From: Sphingomonas sp. ID1715
GTDB lineage: Bacteria > Pseudomonadota > Alphaproteobacteria > Sphingomonadales > Sphingomonadaceae
Length of the DNA stretch: 42,664 nt
Reading direction: 5' to 3'
Assembly (NCBI RefSeq): GCF_013044515.1
Contig: NZ_JABEPR010000010.1
Coordinates: 1 to 42,664 of the forward strand
Position 1 is the stretch's first letter. Every line of letters begins with the position of its first letter. The notes beneath the pieces were generated by a model. That model did not search any database. It was given only the letters and a program-made list of their open reading frames with translations, and was not told where the DNA came from. The translations under genes and the position numbers were made by a program. Shown one piece after another: positions 31,071 through 39,800 of the stretch.

Positions 31071-33988
31071 ATGCCGATCTCCCACGGTCTGGTTCGTCCG
31101 CCGTCCGGCTCCAGGCCGCGATCGGGCACCGGCTTTCGTGCCGGCGATGCTGAGGGGGGCGCGCCAGGGGAGGGCGGACGAACGCCGCCCGCCGTTTCCA
31201 AGGCCGAGGTCTTACCGCCAGGATTGCGGATCAGCTGCCGCTCGAGCGCGCTGGCGCGGTCCACGACAAGCGTGAGCGCATCCCGTAGACGAGTGACGGT
31301 CACCAGAAAGGTCTGCTGGTTGGCGAGCTTACGATCGCGCGTTTCCATGACAGCGATGCCGCGATCGGATGTCAGCCCCTGCGCCATGTGGGCGTTGAGG
31401 GCGTAAGCGAGGTCGAGCCGCGTCAGCATCGGATCGGCCTTGGACAGCTCAACCTTCACGCCGAGTGACGTTTCGACCGAGATGCCTTTGTCGCCGATCG
31501 CGGTGACGCGGGCTTGGTCGGCGTTGAACAGCCCGCGCTTGTGGTCATTCGCTGTCCATCGGATGCGATCGCCTTCGTGGATGGTGAGAGCTTTTCGCTC
31601 ATAAAGCTGGAGCGGCGACCGCCCGTTCGGGCGCAGACGGTCCGGCCGGAACGATACTTCCCGCCCGCGCGACAGGCGCAGGTGCACCGCACCGGATTTC
31701 GGGTCGACGCGGGTCACCTCGGCGCGGGCGCGCGGCAGTCTCTGGGCGCGCTGTGCCCGCGAGATCTCAACGATCATGCCCGGCGCATAGCTGTGGGTAT
31801 AGCGCAACTCCTCGTCGGTCATGCTGATCCGGTCGAGCACGTCCAGATCGAGCCTGCCGGGCCCAAGCTCGCCGTGGTCGATGAGACCCGCCTGCACAGC
31901 GGCGTTGGCCTCGCCGCGTAAGCGCCGCCCGGAGGCATAGATCGCGGTGCGGGCGCGCTCGTCGGCACCGAGCGCCAGCCAGCGCTCCGCCGCTTCCTGC
32001 GCACCGCGACCGGGCGCCTCGATCGTGAACGGCGCGAGCGCGTCCATTGCGCGCTCGACATTGCCGATCTGGGCGGCAGCAGCCGCAACCTTGATCGCCT
32101 CGCCGCGAGCGCGCAGGTTCTGCGCCATGTGCGCTGTCGGCGCGCCGGCCTGCTGCATGACGGAAAATGGCTTGCCTGCGTCGACGGCGCCAAGCTGCCG
32201 GGCATCGCCAACGAACGCCATCCGGCCGACCCCAAGCCTGTTCGCAAGCGTGACAAGCTTTAGCTGGTCGCTGTTGGACAGCATCGACGCTTCGTCGACC
32301 AGAATGGCCGCGCCTTTCAGTGACGGCGCGTCCAGCGGGAGCCGCCCATCCCCGCCCTCAAGCAGCGCTTCGTACCGTTTCAGGAAACGTGCGACGGTCA
32401 TCGACGGGACGCCGGTTTCGCGCTGGAGCATCTGGACGAGCGTGTTCTGGACGGCGAGACCGAGCACCTGCTGACTCCGTTCTTCGATCAGCCGCGCGGC
32501 CGGGGCAAGCATGCTGCTCTTGCCGGCCCCCGCGACGCCCTGGATCGCGATGATCCGGTCGGGGGACCCCAACAACATCGCGCCCGCGGAGAGCTGGCCG
32601 GGGTTGAGCGTGATCCCGATGCTCGCTTCGGCCTTGGTCTTTAGTAGCGCAGCGGCGTCCGTGCGGGGCAGGAACTGGCCGCCTTGGTCGCGGCCCGCCT
32701 CGACCTCGCGGAGCATGCGCTGCTCGGTCGCGATCGCCTGGGCTGTGGTCATCATCTCGGCGCCGCGCGCGCTGCCCATGACGAGCTGCTTGCCGCGAAT
32801 AAGCGAAGAGATGCGGCTCTCGATGTCGGCGATGCTGGCGGGCAAGCCGGTGTCGAGCGCGGCCTTGTAGATGTCGGTGCGCTTGAACGCCGCCTCGCGC
32901 TGCCCGAGGTGTCGCAGCCCCGAAGCGACCGCATGCGCGGCCGCGATCTTATCGGGGGCAAGCCGATGCAGGCCGCGCGGCAGATACGGGTCGCGAGCTT
33001 CGAGCCCCAGTCGTTCGCTAAGCGCGACGACTGCGCCCTTGATGCCGCGGCTCATGGCGTCCGCCGCGATCCCGAGCCGCTGCCAGGGCGAGGGTGGCTG
33101 CGTTGCTCTCGCTTCGGCGGAAGCGAGGATCGCCGGCAGGTCGATCCCGGCGCTCGCCGCGGCTTCCCGCCAGCCCTGGTAAAGGGCATCGCGATCAGCG
33201 ACTGGCGCCTTGTCGGTCCGGGTCATGAGCGTCGCAGCCGCGAAAGCCTCGGGCGTGCGCGCGCGCATCTCGCCGACTTTGGCGAGGATCTGCTGACGCC
33301 TGGTACTGAAGGCCAGAATAATAGCGCGCGGGATGCCCGCCGCTTCGAAATTGCCGTGCTTGCCGCGCTCGCCGATTTCGTAGCCGAGCACCTGCACCTT
33401 CTGGCGAAAGCTCGACATGGCGATCGCGTTCAGCAGCGTGTTCAACGACCAGAGCTTCTCGTTATGGAGCGCGCGCCATTTGCCGTCGGGCCCTTGGGTG
33501 ACGTTCGCGACCACCGCGTGCAGATGCGCCTGTGGCTCCTGTTCGCGGCTGGTGTCGTGCTCGAAGAGAGCGACGGCGAGGTTGCCGGTGGCAACGATCC
33601 GCTCCTTTCCCTTCACCTCCAATCGCGTCTCGGCGGCATTGGCTTCAGCCCAGGCCAGCGTCTCCTTCACGGCCGCACGGTAGGCCTCAATAATCCGCCG
33701 ATCGCCGCCGACCAGGGCGAGCAATGACCAGCTTTTCGGAAGCGAGAAAGTCAGGTCGATGCCGGCCCGGTGGCGTCCCGCAGTGCCGACACGCGAGCCA
33801 TCCGGAAGCTCGCCGCGGAGCAGCGCCTCGAAGCTGTCCTTGTCGACGGGCCCCTTCAGGCCGAGCGCCGCCGCGCCCTTGCCGACCCATTCGCCCGACT
33901 GCTCGGCTTCGGCGGCTGCATAGTAATTGTCGGCCGCGAAATAGCCGGCGGCGCCCTTCGCCGACCGGACCGTCGCGACCGACAACAT
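31067..33988 (-). CDS. traI: MobF-family relaxase/helicase (TrwC/TraI-like)
   Basis: A 973-residue conjugative relaxase. The N-terminal relaxase domain has nucleophile tyrosines (Y16, Y22, Y23 in GYFAADNYYAAAE), IDLTFSLPKSWSLLAL and the HUH metal motif HDTSREQEPQAHLHAVVAN. A RecD-like helicase follows, with Walker A GVAGAGKSS, Walker B ILVDEASMLSN, GDARQLGAV and the C-terminal YALNAHMAQGLTSD motif. It nicks oriT and unwinds DNA for transfer. It follows traD by 6 bp in the same operon, downstream of the LexA box. Usual MobF enzymes are about 950-1750 residues, so this is a compact, complete one. Confidence 0.95.
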   Translation of the reverse strand: MLSVATVRSAKGAAGYFAADNYYAAAEAEQSGEWVGKGAAALGLKGPVDKDSFEALLRGELPDGSRVGTAGRHRAGIDLTFSLPKSWSLLALVGGDRRIIEAYRAAVKETLAWAEANAAETRLEVKGKERIVATGNLAVALFEHDTSREQEPQAHLHAVVANVTQGPDGKWRALHNEKLWSLNTLLNAIAMSSFRQKVQVLGYEIGERGKHGNFEAAGIPRAIILAFSTRRQQILAKVGEMRARTPEAFAAATLMTRTDKAPVADRDALYQGWREAAASAGIDLPAILASAEARATQPPSPWQRLGIAADAMSRGIKGAVVALSERLGLEARDPYLPRGLHRLAPDKIAAAHAVASGLRHLGQREAAFKRTDIYKAALDTGLPASIADIESRISSLIRGKQLVMGSARGAEMMTTAQAIATEQRMLREVEAGRDQGGQFLPRTDAAALLKTKAEASIGITLNPGQLSAGAMLLGSPDRIIAIQGVAGAGKSSMLAPAARLIEERSQQVLGLAVQNTLVQMLQRETGVPSMTVARFLKRYEALLEGGDGRLPLDAPSLKGAAILVDEASMLSNSDQLKLVTLANRLGVGRMAFVGDARQLGAVDAGKPFSVMQQAGAPTAHMAQNLRARGEAIKVAAAAAQIGNVERAMDALAPFTIEAPGRGAQEAAERWLALGADERARTAIYASGRRLRGEANAAVQAGLIDHGELGPGRLDLDVLDRISMTDEELRYTHSYAPGMIVEISRAQRAQRLPRARAEVTRVDPKSGAVHLRLSRGREVSFRPDRLRPNGRSPLQLYERKALTIHEGDRIRWTANDHKRGLFNADQARVTAIGDKGISVETSLGVKVELSKADPMLTRLDLAYALNAHMAQGLTSDRGIAVMETRDRKLANQQTFLVTVTRLRDALTLVVDRASALERQLIRNPGGKTSALETAGGVRPPSPGAPPSASPARKPVPDRGLEPDGGRTRPWEIGI

Positions 33989-33994
33989 GGCGGA

Positions 33995-36304
33995 CTAAAA
34001 CCCGAGATCGGGATCGTCGGGGACGCGGTCCTCGGGCGGCGCGATGCCATCCTTCAGCTCCCGCACGCTCTGGTTTTCCGGCTCGGGTGTCAGCGGCACG
34101 ATCTTAGCCACGTTTTGGCCGGGCAATATCGGACTTCGGCCTTCCGGGTCCGCGGAAGTGGGCGGGCCTGGGCGGGGCAAGGTGCTGTTCACGCGAGCCA
34201 TGCCGGGATTAAGCTCCGCGTTCGGCGGTTGATCAGTTGGCGAGCGGGGCGACCCTTCCGCCGGGCGTCGTATGTCTGCCGGACCAACCACCGGCGGCTC
34301 GTGCGGGATATTTTGGCCGGGCTCTCTGCTCATCGACGACAGGCGATCGAAGAGAGGCAATTCGTCCAGATCTCGAGCGCGCGCCGGTCCCTCCGGCTTG
34401 CTTGCCGCCGGCCCGGGACCTTGGTCATTCGAGGTCGCATCGGTGCCTGGCAGCGCATCACCTTCTGCGGTTTCCGTTGCCCTGTGATCGGGTGAAGGGA
34501 GGGGTGTGACTGATCGTGCGATGAACGGCTCGGCGACCGTGGGATAGCTGCGGTAGTGGAGCCGAATGGGCGCTGCCGGAAAGCCATCCGGGAACTTCAG
34601 ATAGCCCTGCAGGCTCGGCAGATTCATCAGCTGATCGGGGAGCAGCAGTGGTTCGATCTGGCGGCGCGGCGTCAGACTGACGGCATCACGAGCGTTGTTG
34701 TACCCGTAACTGAAGCCCTCCTCCATCTTCTGATATTGGCGGTGTCCGATGAAGTCCGAACACCAGGTCGCGGACTCACGGTCGGCGGTTGCAAGAACGA
34801 GCTTGGTGCGGGCGAGGGCGGCCAGGGTCATCGCCATGTTGTCGCCATAGGTCTCCTTGAGCTTGGCATAGGCGTGGACGCCCGCGACGATCGCGCCGCC
34901 ATAGTTGCGCGCCGTCTGCAGGCCCTTCTCGATCGCGGGCAGGCGGTGCAGCGCGCCCAACTCGTCGAACAGGAACCATAGCCTGCAGTCGGTGCTGCGC
35001 GGCCCGGCCATCAGCGTGTTCATCGCCGTATCCATCCAGACCGTCAGCAGCCGAGACGCGATGGGCATGTCCACGTAGCGCGATGACACGAACAGGATCG
35101 CGCCCGGGGCGCTCTCGCCGGCCACCCAGCGTCGCACCGAGAACGGCGTGCCGCTGGTCGGCAGCATCCCCAGCGCCTTCGCATTGGCGTTGAACACGGC
35201 CCGGATCGATTCAGCCATACGCGCCGCTTCTGGGGCGGTCAGCGGGTCGGCGACGGTCCCTTCCATCAGCTTGTGAACATGCGCGAGGCTCGCCGTCATC
35301 AGTTCGGCGGAAAGCGCGGCATTGGTGGCGCGGCCTTCGTGGATCAGTTTCAGGCACATCTCGACGAACAGCATGCGCGCGGCGAGCACCCAGAATTGCT
35401 CGGCGCCACCGCCATCGTGCGGCACCAAGGCTTCGGCGGCTGCCGTCAGCGATGCTTCGTCGGTGCAATCCTCGAACACCGACCACATCGGACAGCGGGC
35501 ATCGAGCGGGTTTAAAATGGTATCCCGCTCAGGATCGTAGAACGCCTCGATGAAGGCGCCGGTGAGGTCGAACACGACCGCCCGGGCGTCGCGCGCGCGG
35601 AGCTGGGCGAGCAACTCGCGAAGCGCCACCGTCTTGCCGGTGCCGGTGGTGCCGATCAGCATCGCGTGGCTCTGCTCGAGGCGCCATGGGAAGGGCACGC
35701 CGGCGAGCGTATAGGGTTCGTACAGACCGGCGGCGCGGCGCTCCGCGACGGACGCAAAGCGCCAGGACGGACCAAGAGCGCGCCTATATTCCTGCGCGCG
35801 CTGGACGCGATTGTGGGCATCGATTTCGGCGACCAAGTCGGGCAGTTCGGCGAGCGTGGCGCCGCGCTCGTGTCTGCTCTCCTTCGAGCGCCGCCCGAAC
35901 CATGCCGCGAACCACGCAAAGGCTGCACAGGCGGGCACCGAGATGATGGCGGCGAGAGTCCCGCCAGCCCGAACGGCCGCCATCAGTTTGGCCCAGGCGG
36001 CGAGCACCAGCGGGTGGCCCGACAGGGCAGAGATCGCCATCTGGATGTGAGCGCCCGACGCGAGTTCGAGGTTGACGCGCTTGGCGGGATCGAACTCGAA
36101 CCAGCCATAGATCCAGGCATAGATCCGCATCCAGCAGAGGTAGCTTTCATGGTTGGAGAGGGTCGCCGACGCTCGCCACCAGATCAGGCCCGAAAAGATC
36201 GTGAGCGTGACCAGCGCGGGGCCTTTCAGGCCGGCTGCGAACATGAAGCCGAAATGCCCGAGCAGCTGGCTGCCGCGGGTGAAGTTGGTCAGCTCATGCC
36301 GCAT
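33995..36304 (-). CDS. traD: TraD-like type IV coupling protein
   Basis: A 769-residue protein with N-terminal membrane helices (about 20-45 and 115-135), followed by the coupling-protein ATPase. Walker A is GTTGTGKTVALRELL, with RAVVFDLTGAFIEAFYDPERD, a Walker B LWFLFDELGALHRLPAIEKGL, and FVSSRYVDMPIASRLLT. The C-terminal 150 residues are Pro-rich and probably disordered, contacting the relaxosome. It links the relaxase to the transfer channel. It overlaps the small upstream gene by 11 nt and precedes the relaxase by 6 bp. No mating-pair genes are present here. Confidence 0.93.
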   Translation of the reverse strand: MRHELTNFTRGSQLLGHFGFMFAAGLKGPALVTLTIFSGLIWWRASATLSNHESYLCWMRIYAWIYGWFEFDPAKRVNLELASGAHIQMAISALSGHPLVLAAWAKLMAAVRAGGTLAAIISVPACAAFAWFAAWFGRRSKESRHERGATLAELPDLVAEIDAHNRVQRAQEYRRALGPSWRFASVAERRAAGLYEPYTLAGVPFPWRLEQSHAMLIGTTGTGKTVALRELLAQLRARDARAVVFDLTGAFIEAFYDPERDTILNPLDARCPMWSVFEDCTDEASLTAAAEALVPHDGGGAEQFWVLAARMLFVEMCLKLIHEGRATNAALSAELMTASLAHVHKLMEGTVADPLTAPEAARMAESIRAVFNANAKALGMLPTSGTPFSVRRWVAGESAPGAILFVSSRYVDMPIASRLLTVWMDTAMNTLMAGPRSTDCRLWFLFDELGALHRLPAIEKGLQTARNYGGAIVAGVHAYAKLKETYGDNMAMTLAALARTKLVLATADRESATWCSDFIGHRQYQKMEEGFSYGYNNARDAVSLTPRRQIEPLLLPDQLMNLPSLQGYLKFPDGFPAAPIRLHYRSYPTVAEPFIARSVTPLPSPDHRATETAEGDALPGTDATSNDQGPGPAASKPEGPARARDLDELPLFDRLSSMSREPGQNIPHEPPVVGPADIRRPAEGSPRSPTDQPPNAELNPGMARVNSTLPRPGPPTSADPEGRSPILPGQNVAKIVPLTPEPENQSVRELKDGIAPPEDRVPDDPDLGF

Positions 36305-36581
36305 CGGTCAGGCCCTCCTCGGCAAGGCGGGCGCGCCAGATTTTGAGAATGCGCTGGCGGAGTTCCGGGTCGGGATGTGCCTGCAACAACCCGTCCAGCG
36401 CGATCGTCTGAAAGAGCAGGTTCTGGCGCAGCTCGGCCGGATTGCCGCGGCCATAAAGATCGGCCAGCACCAGCTGACGGACCGCCGCGGCGATGGTTAG
36501 ATCGCGCGCGCGGACGCGTTCGGCGAAAGCGCGACTGACGTCTTCAGTGACGTAGCAGGCAAGTTGAAATCGGCGAGACAT
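36294..36581 (-). CDS. Small relaxosome accessory protein upstream of traD
   Basis: A 95-residue helical protein (MSRRFQLACYVTEDVSRAFAERVRARDLTIAAAVRQLVLADLYGRG). The N-terminal strand-helix-helix pattern fits a ribbon-helix-helix DNA-binding fold like the MobC/TraJ-type accessory factors, but the family is not certain. ATG 36581 is preceded by AGGTG. The stop overlaps traD by 11 nt. It is the first gene after the LexA box, so it is co-regulated with traD and the relaxase. It may bind oriT. Confidence 0.75.
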   Translation of the reverse strand: MSRRFQLACYVTEDVSRAFAERVRARDLTIAAAVRQLVLADLYGRGNPAELRQNLLFQTIALDGLLQAHPDPELRQRILKIWRARLAEEGLTDAA

Positions 36582-36589
36582 GACACGCA

Positions 36590-36602
36590 CCTGATGATCA
36601 GG
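36590..36602. repeat. Short dyad between the transfer promoter and the first gene
   Basis: CCTGA-TGA-TCAGG is a perfect 5-bp dyad just upstream of the accessory gene ATG (36581, minus). It could be an autoregulatory site for that ribbon-helix-helix-like protein or part of the relaxosome region. It is short, so chance is possible. Confidence 0.35.
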
Positions 36603-36631
36603 GGCGTGGTGGGCACTGCGCAAGGCATGTG

Positions 36632-36646
36632 GAACATATATAGAAC
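36632..36646 (-). promoter_or_regulatory. LexA (SOS) box over the transfer promoter
   Basis: Read on the minus strand it is GTTC-TATATAT-GTTC, a perfect match to the alphaproteobacterial LexA consensus GTTC-N7-GTTC. A -35-like TTGCAC (36656-36661) and a -10-like TATGTT with a 17-bp spacer place the box on the -10 region, where LexA would block transcription. The accessory gene, traD and relaxase lie downstream on that strand. Confidence 0.8.
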
Positions 36647-36759
36647 ATCGAAGCTGTGCAAGGGAGCTTCGCGCGGACGCAAATGCTCTATGTCGGCCAG
36701 CGGACAGACTTCCCGCGTTTGGTCGCCTAAGCTAAGTGTCTGGCGACAAAGCACAGGAC

Positions 36760-38262
36760 ATGTCGAACTCGGCCGAGGTCTCGACAAAGCGGGGAGCGAG
36801 ATTGGCCGACTTACCTGACGACCGCGCGTCCGATCACGCCCACTCGTACTGGCGCGAGCCCGTGCGCGTTAGCGACCTGCTGGGCGAAGCGGACGCCGCG
36901 GCGCTTGACGGTGAGTTCGCGCGGTTCGCGGAGTTCCTTCCGACGCTATGCTGGATCGCGCGGGGTGATGGCTACATCGTCTGGTATAACAAACGATGGC
37001 ACGACTATTGCGGGACCCGCCCCGAGCAAATGGAAGGTTGGGGTTGGCAGATCGTCCACGATCCGGAGCTTCTGCCGCCTGTGATGGAGCGCTGGACAAA
37101 CTCGATCGCCGCTGGTCGGCCCTTTGAAATGGTGTTTCCGTTGCGCGGCGCCGACGGAATCTTCCGGCCCTTTTTAACCCGCATCGTTCCGGTGCGAGAC
37201 GCGAGCGGCGGGATCGTCCGCTGGTTCGGCGTGAACACCGAAGTCGGCGCCCAGATCAGGGCCGAGCAGGCCCTTCAGGATAGCGAGGCGAGATTCGACG
37301 TCCTGACGGATGCAATGCCCCAGATGGTCTGGTCGACGCTGCCCGACGGCTATCACGACTATTACAATGCGCAGTGGTACGCTTTCACCGGTGCGCCGGC
37401 CGGCGCGACCGATGGAGAGGGATGGAACGACATGTTTCATCCGGACGATCGGGCGCGCGCATGGGCCCTTTGGCGTCACTGTCTTGCAACCGGCGAGCCC
37501 TACGAAATCGAGTATCGGTTGCGCCACTACTCCGGCGACTATCGCTGGGTGCTTGGACGCGCTTTGCCGGTGCGCAGCCCTGACGGCGAGATCACGCGCT
37601 GGATCGGGACATGCACCGACATCGACGAAGCCAAGAGAGCGGCGGAGCGCAACGAGCTGCTCAGTCGCGAGCTCAGTCACCGCATCAAGAACATATTCGC
37701 GGTGATCTCGGGCCTGGTAAACCTGACTGGCCGTCGCTCCGCCGAGCTCAAGCCCGTGATGAACGAGCTGCTCGGGCGTATTGCGGCGCTCGGGCGGGCG
37801 CATGAGTTTGCGCGTCCTCACAGCCCGCAATCGGCACCCGAACTTGGCGAGACGACCCTGCACGGCCTATTGGCTGAACTGCTGAAGCCCTATGCCGACG
37901 CTGGCTCGGAACGCGTTGCGATCCGCGGCGTGAACGCGATTGTCGACGATAAGGGTGCAACGCCGATCGCGCTGGTTGTCCATGAACTTGCCACCAACTC
38001 AGCCAAATATGGCGCACTGTCGGTGAATGAGGGAGGAGTCATTGTCGACATTGCTGAGGACGGGGAGCGGCTGGAACTGGTGTGGACCGAACAAGGCGGA
38101 CCGCCGGTCACCGGTGCGCCGGACCATGTGGGCTTCGGCACGCAACTCGCCGAACTCAGCGTGGCGCGTCAGCTTGGAGGAGAACTCCGAAAGGAGTGGC
38201 GTCGCGAAGGTCTAAAGGTGAAGATTAGGGTCAAGTCCAGCCGTCTGCGCCGCGATCCCTGA
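36760..38262 (+). CDS. PAS-PAS HWE-family histidine kinase
   Basis: A soluble kinase of about 500 residues with two PAS domains: the first has FLPTLCWIARGDGYIVWYNKRWHDY and ends TRIVPVRDASGGIVRWFGV; the second has DAMPQMVWSTLPDGYHDYYNAQWY and ends PVRSPDGEITRWIGTCTDIDEAKR. The H-box ELSHRIKNIFAVI is of the HWE/HisKA_2 type; then LVVHELATNSAKYGALS (N-box) and VGFGTQLAELSVARQLGGEL. ATG 36760 is used; a GTG at 36736 would add 8 residues. It diverges from the transfer operon and faces a single-domain response regulator. No signal peptide, so it senses cytoplasmic light, redox or ligand cues. Confidence 0.92.
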   Translation: MSNSAEVSTKRGARLADLPDDRASDHAHSYWREPVRVSDLLGEADAAALDGEFARFAEFLPTLCWIARGDGYIVWYNKRWHDYCGTRPEQMEGWGWQIVHDPELLPPVMERWTNSIAAGRPFEMVFPLRGADGIFRPFLTRIVPVRDASGGIVRWFGVNTEVGAQIRAEQALQDSEARFDVLTDAMPQMVWSTLPDGYHDYYNAQWYAFTGAPAGATDGEGWNDMFHPDDRARAWALWRHCLATGEPYEIEYRLRHYSGDYRWVLGRALPVRSPDGEITRWIGTCTDIDEAKRAAERNELLSRELSHRIKNIFAVISGLVNLTGRRSAELKPVMNELLGRIAALGRAHEFARPHSPQSAPELGETTLHGLLAELLKPYADAGSERVAIRGVNAIVDDKGATPIALVVHELATNSAKYGALSVNEGGVIVDIAEDGERLELVWTEQGGPPVTGAPDHVGFGTQLAELSVARQLGGELRKEWRREGLKVKIRVKSSRLRRDP

Positions 38263-38265
38263 GCC

Positions 38266-38616
38266 TCAGTTTGGGCCTCGAATAGCCGCCATTGTGCGGG
38301 CGATCTGCGCCTCGTTCCAAGGCTTGCTGACCACGCCCACTAGTCCCTCGAACGGCTCTCCGGCTTGCCCGGGATTGGCGGTCAGGATCAGCACTTTCGT
38401 ACCGTAGCGGTTGGCCAAGTCGCGCGCGATCTCGGGGCCGGTCAGGCCGTCGCGCAGGTTCAGGTCGACAAAAGCCAGATCCGGCCGGGTCTCCGCCAAC
38501 TCTAGCGCCGACTGGCCATCGGGCGCGATTCCAACCACCTCGCAACCTAGTTCCTCGACGGCGGACTCCAGGTGGAGCGCAGCGAAGATTTCGTCTTCCA
38601 CGATCAGAACTTTCAT
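38266..38616 (-). CDS. Single-domain response regulator
   Basis: A 116-residue receiver with no output domain. It reads KVLIVEDEIFAALHLE (acidic pair), then LAFVDLNLRDGLTGPEIA with the phosphoacceptor Asp, and KVLILTANPG and GVVSKPWNEAQ with the Lys. ATG 38616 begins exactly at the receiver start. It is convergent with the HWE kinase, 3 bp between the stops. HWE kinases often act through such stand-alone receivers, so the two are likely partners. Confidence 0.92.
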   Translation of the reverse strand: MKVLIVEDEIFAALHLESAVEELGCEVVGIAPDGQSALELAETRPDLAFVDLNLRDGLTGPEIARDLANRYGTKVLILTANPGQAGEPFEGLVGVVSKPWNEAQIARTMAAIRGPN

Positions 38617-39245
38617 AGGGCCATCGACGTCAGACAGTTGTGGTCGGCAGAACGCGACGGGAGCCCATTTTATCCAGACTAATAGTCTTTCTTGCGAGGT
38701 GAGGTCGCAGGAGGTGTGGTTGTCGGAGTAACGCTGAGCGCCCGCTGGGGAGTTGGTGGTCACACAATCCTCTTAGGCGAAGCTGGCGGCGCAGCGAGCC
38801 GTACAATCCTGAAGTTTACGCGCCTAAGCATCAACTTGCGGCTGACCCCCATCGGTGGTCAGCTGATGGGCATTGACCATAGCAGCAGCAGATGGTGGTC
38901 AGCTCGGAAAATGGCGGATTTCCGACGAAAACACCCGCGGCTCGCCGCGTAAGGTGTGCCTCCTTTTTCCAAGCTGAGACGAGGTGCGTGGGTGAAGGAT
39001 CGGGTCCGATGCTCGGGGGTCGTGATCGGGCTTCCGGCGGGATCCGACGCGGCCTGAGAGGGCGTGATTGGCTGTCCGCATCGCGCGGCTTCGCCGGAAC
39101 CCTGCCACGTTCCGTTCGGTCTTTGACGTCAAAGGGGAGTCACGACGTCAAGGGCTCCCAAAATGTGGGGAGTTCTTGTCCTTCAGACCGGGCCAGGAGC
39201 AGTCCCGGCTAGGTCTCTTTTTGGCCTCGGCGAGCACGAAATGGG
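38617..39245. other. Non-coding region, possible IS-end relic
   Basis: No gene is supported. The 11-bp GGTGGTCAGCT occurs at 38854-38864 and 38894-38904, 40 bp apart, with GGTGGTCA also at 38755. GCTGACC...GGTCAGC (38841-38862) is an inverted pair. This pattern resembles the terminal repeats of some IS21-family elements, so a relic is possible. Near 39123-39150, GACGTCAA occurs twice about 20 bp apart. None of this is proof. Confidence 0.4.
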
Positions 39246-39266
39246 GGAGGGGCTGGGCGCCCCTCC
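39246..39266 (-). terminator. Hairpin after the 82-residue gene
   Basis: GGAGGGGC-TGGGC-GCCCCTCC (8-bp perfect stem, 5-nt loop) lies just beyond the minus-strand stop at 39271. There is no T-run on the minus side (CATTTCG follows), so it is a probable but not classical terminator. Confidence 0.5.
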
Positions 39267-39270
39267 GTCC

Positions 39271-39519
39271 TCAAAATTCGTCGACGCGACCCGCCGGTAT
39301 CGTCATCACGATCCGGTCGACCAGGTCCTGCATCAGCGTCTCGTAGCTGCCCTCGTCCGCCACCCAGTATTGCGCGTCGTCCATGCGGATGATGTGCTGG
39401 TCGAAGTAGCTGTGGGCGGCCCGGGTTTGGGCGTTTGCCACGGCTTCCAGATACCGTGCGTGCTCGTCCGCCGTATAGTGCTCTGCGTTCAAGGTGCTGA
39501 TCGGCGCCAGGTAAGTCAT
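39271..39519 (-). CDS. Small hypothetical protein (82 residues)
   Basis: A soluble helical protein from ATG 39519, preceded by AAGGAGACGGAG. It reads MTYLAPISTLNAEHYTADEHARYLEAV, then YFDQHIIRMDDAQYWVADEGSYETLM, and ends AGRVDEF. I recognise no domain. Good ribosome site and composition support a real gene. Small proteins like this are common near transfer regions of sphingomonad plasmids; no function is suggested. Confidence 0.72.
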   Translation of the reverse strand: MTYLAPISTLNAEHYTADEHARYLEAVANAQTRAAHSYFDQHIIRMDDAQYWVADEGSYETLMQDLVDRIVMTIPAGRVDEF

Positions 39520-39631
39520 CTCCGTCTCCTTCAAAGCCAAGTGAAAGACGGAAGCGTCGGGACAGCGTGAGCAGTCGGGGGTCAGGGATCGCGTGGCACA
39601 CGCGACCGCGTCAGCGGCGATGGGGGTCACG

Positions 39632-39691
39632 ATTTTGCCGGCCCGGCGCCGACGTCGCCGGCGTCCACCGACCCTCGCTGGCCGGCAAAAT
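39632..39691. repeat. 12-bp perfect inverted repeat with 36-nt interval
   Basis: ATTTTGCCGGCC and its exact reverse complement flank a GC-rich interval (39644-39679). The half-site GGCCGGCAAAT recurs 230 bp away at 39918-39928. Repeated sites for one DNA-binding protein are likely, for example a relaxosome or replication factor. Confidence 0.6.
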
Positions 39692-39765
39692 GGTGGGGCC
39701 CCGTCGTCCTTGAGGCCCGGCTGATCGCGCTGTCATTCTGGGCTTAGTTGAGCGAGCAGAAAGGC

Positions 39766-39800
39766 TCATTCAGCGCGGGCTCGATGCCCGCGCTGAATGA
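39766..39800. repeat. 15-bp perfect hairpin
   Basis: TCATTCAGCGCGGGC (39766-39780), a 5-nt loop TCGAT, then the exact reverse complement (39786-39800). A CTGTTT follows. Could be a terminator for the plus strand, or the hairpin of a nick region. No gene ends close by, so the terminator reading is weak. Confidence 0.55.

Noticed and set aside
36590-36660. oriT directly upstream of the transfer operon
   Set aside because: Only a short 5-bp dyad and a promoter with a LexA box are visible; no nick-site consensus that I can recognise.
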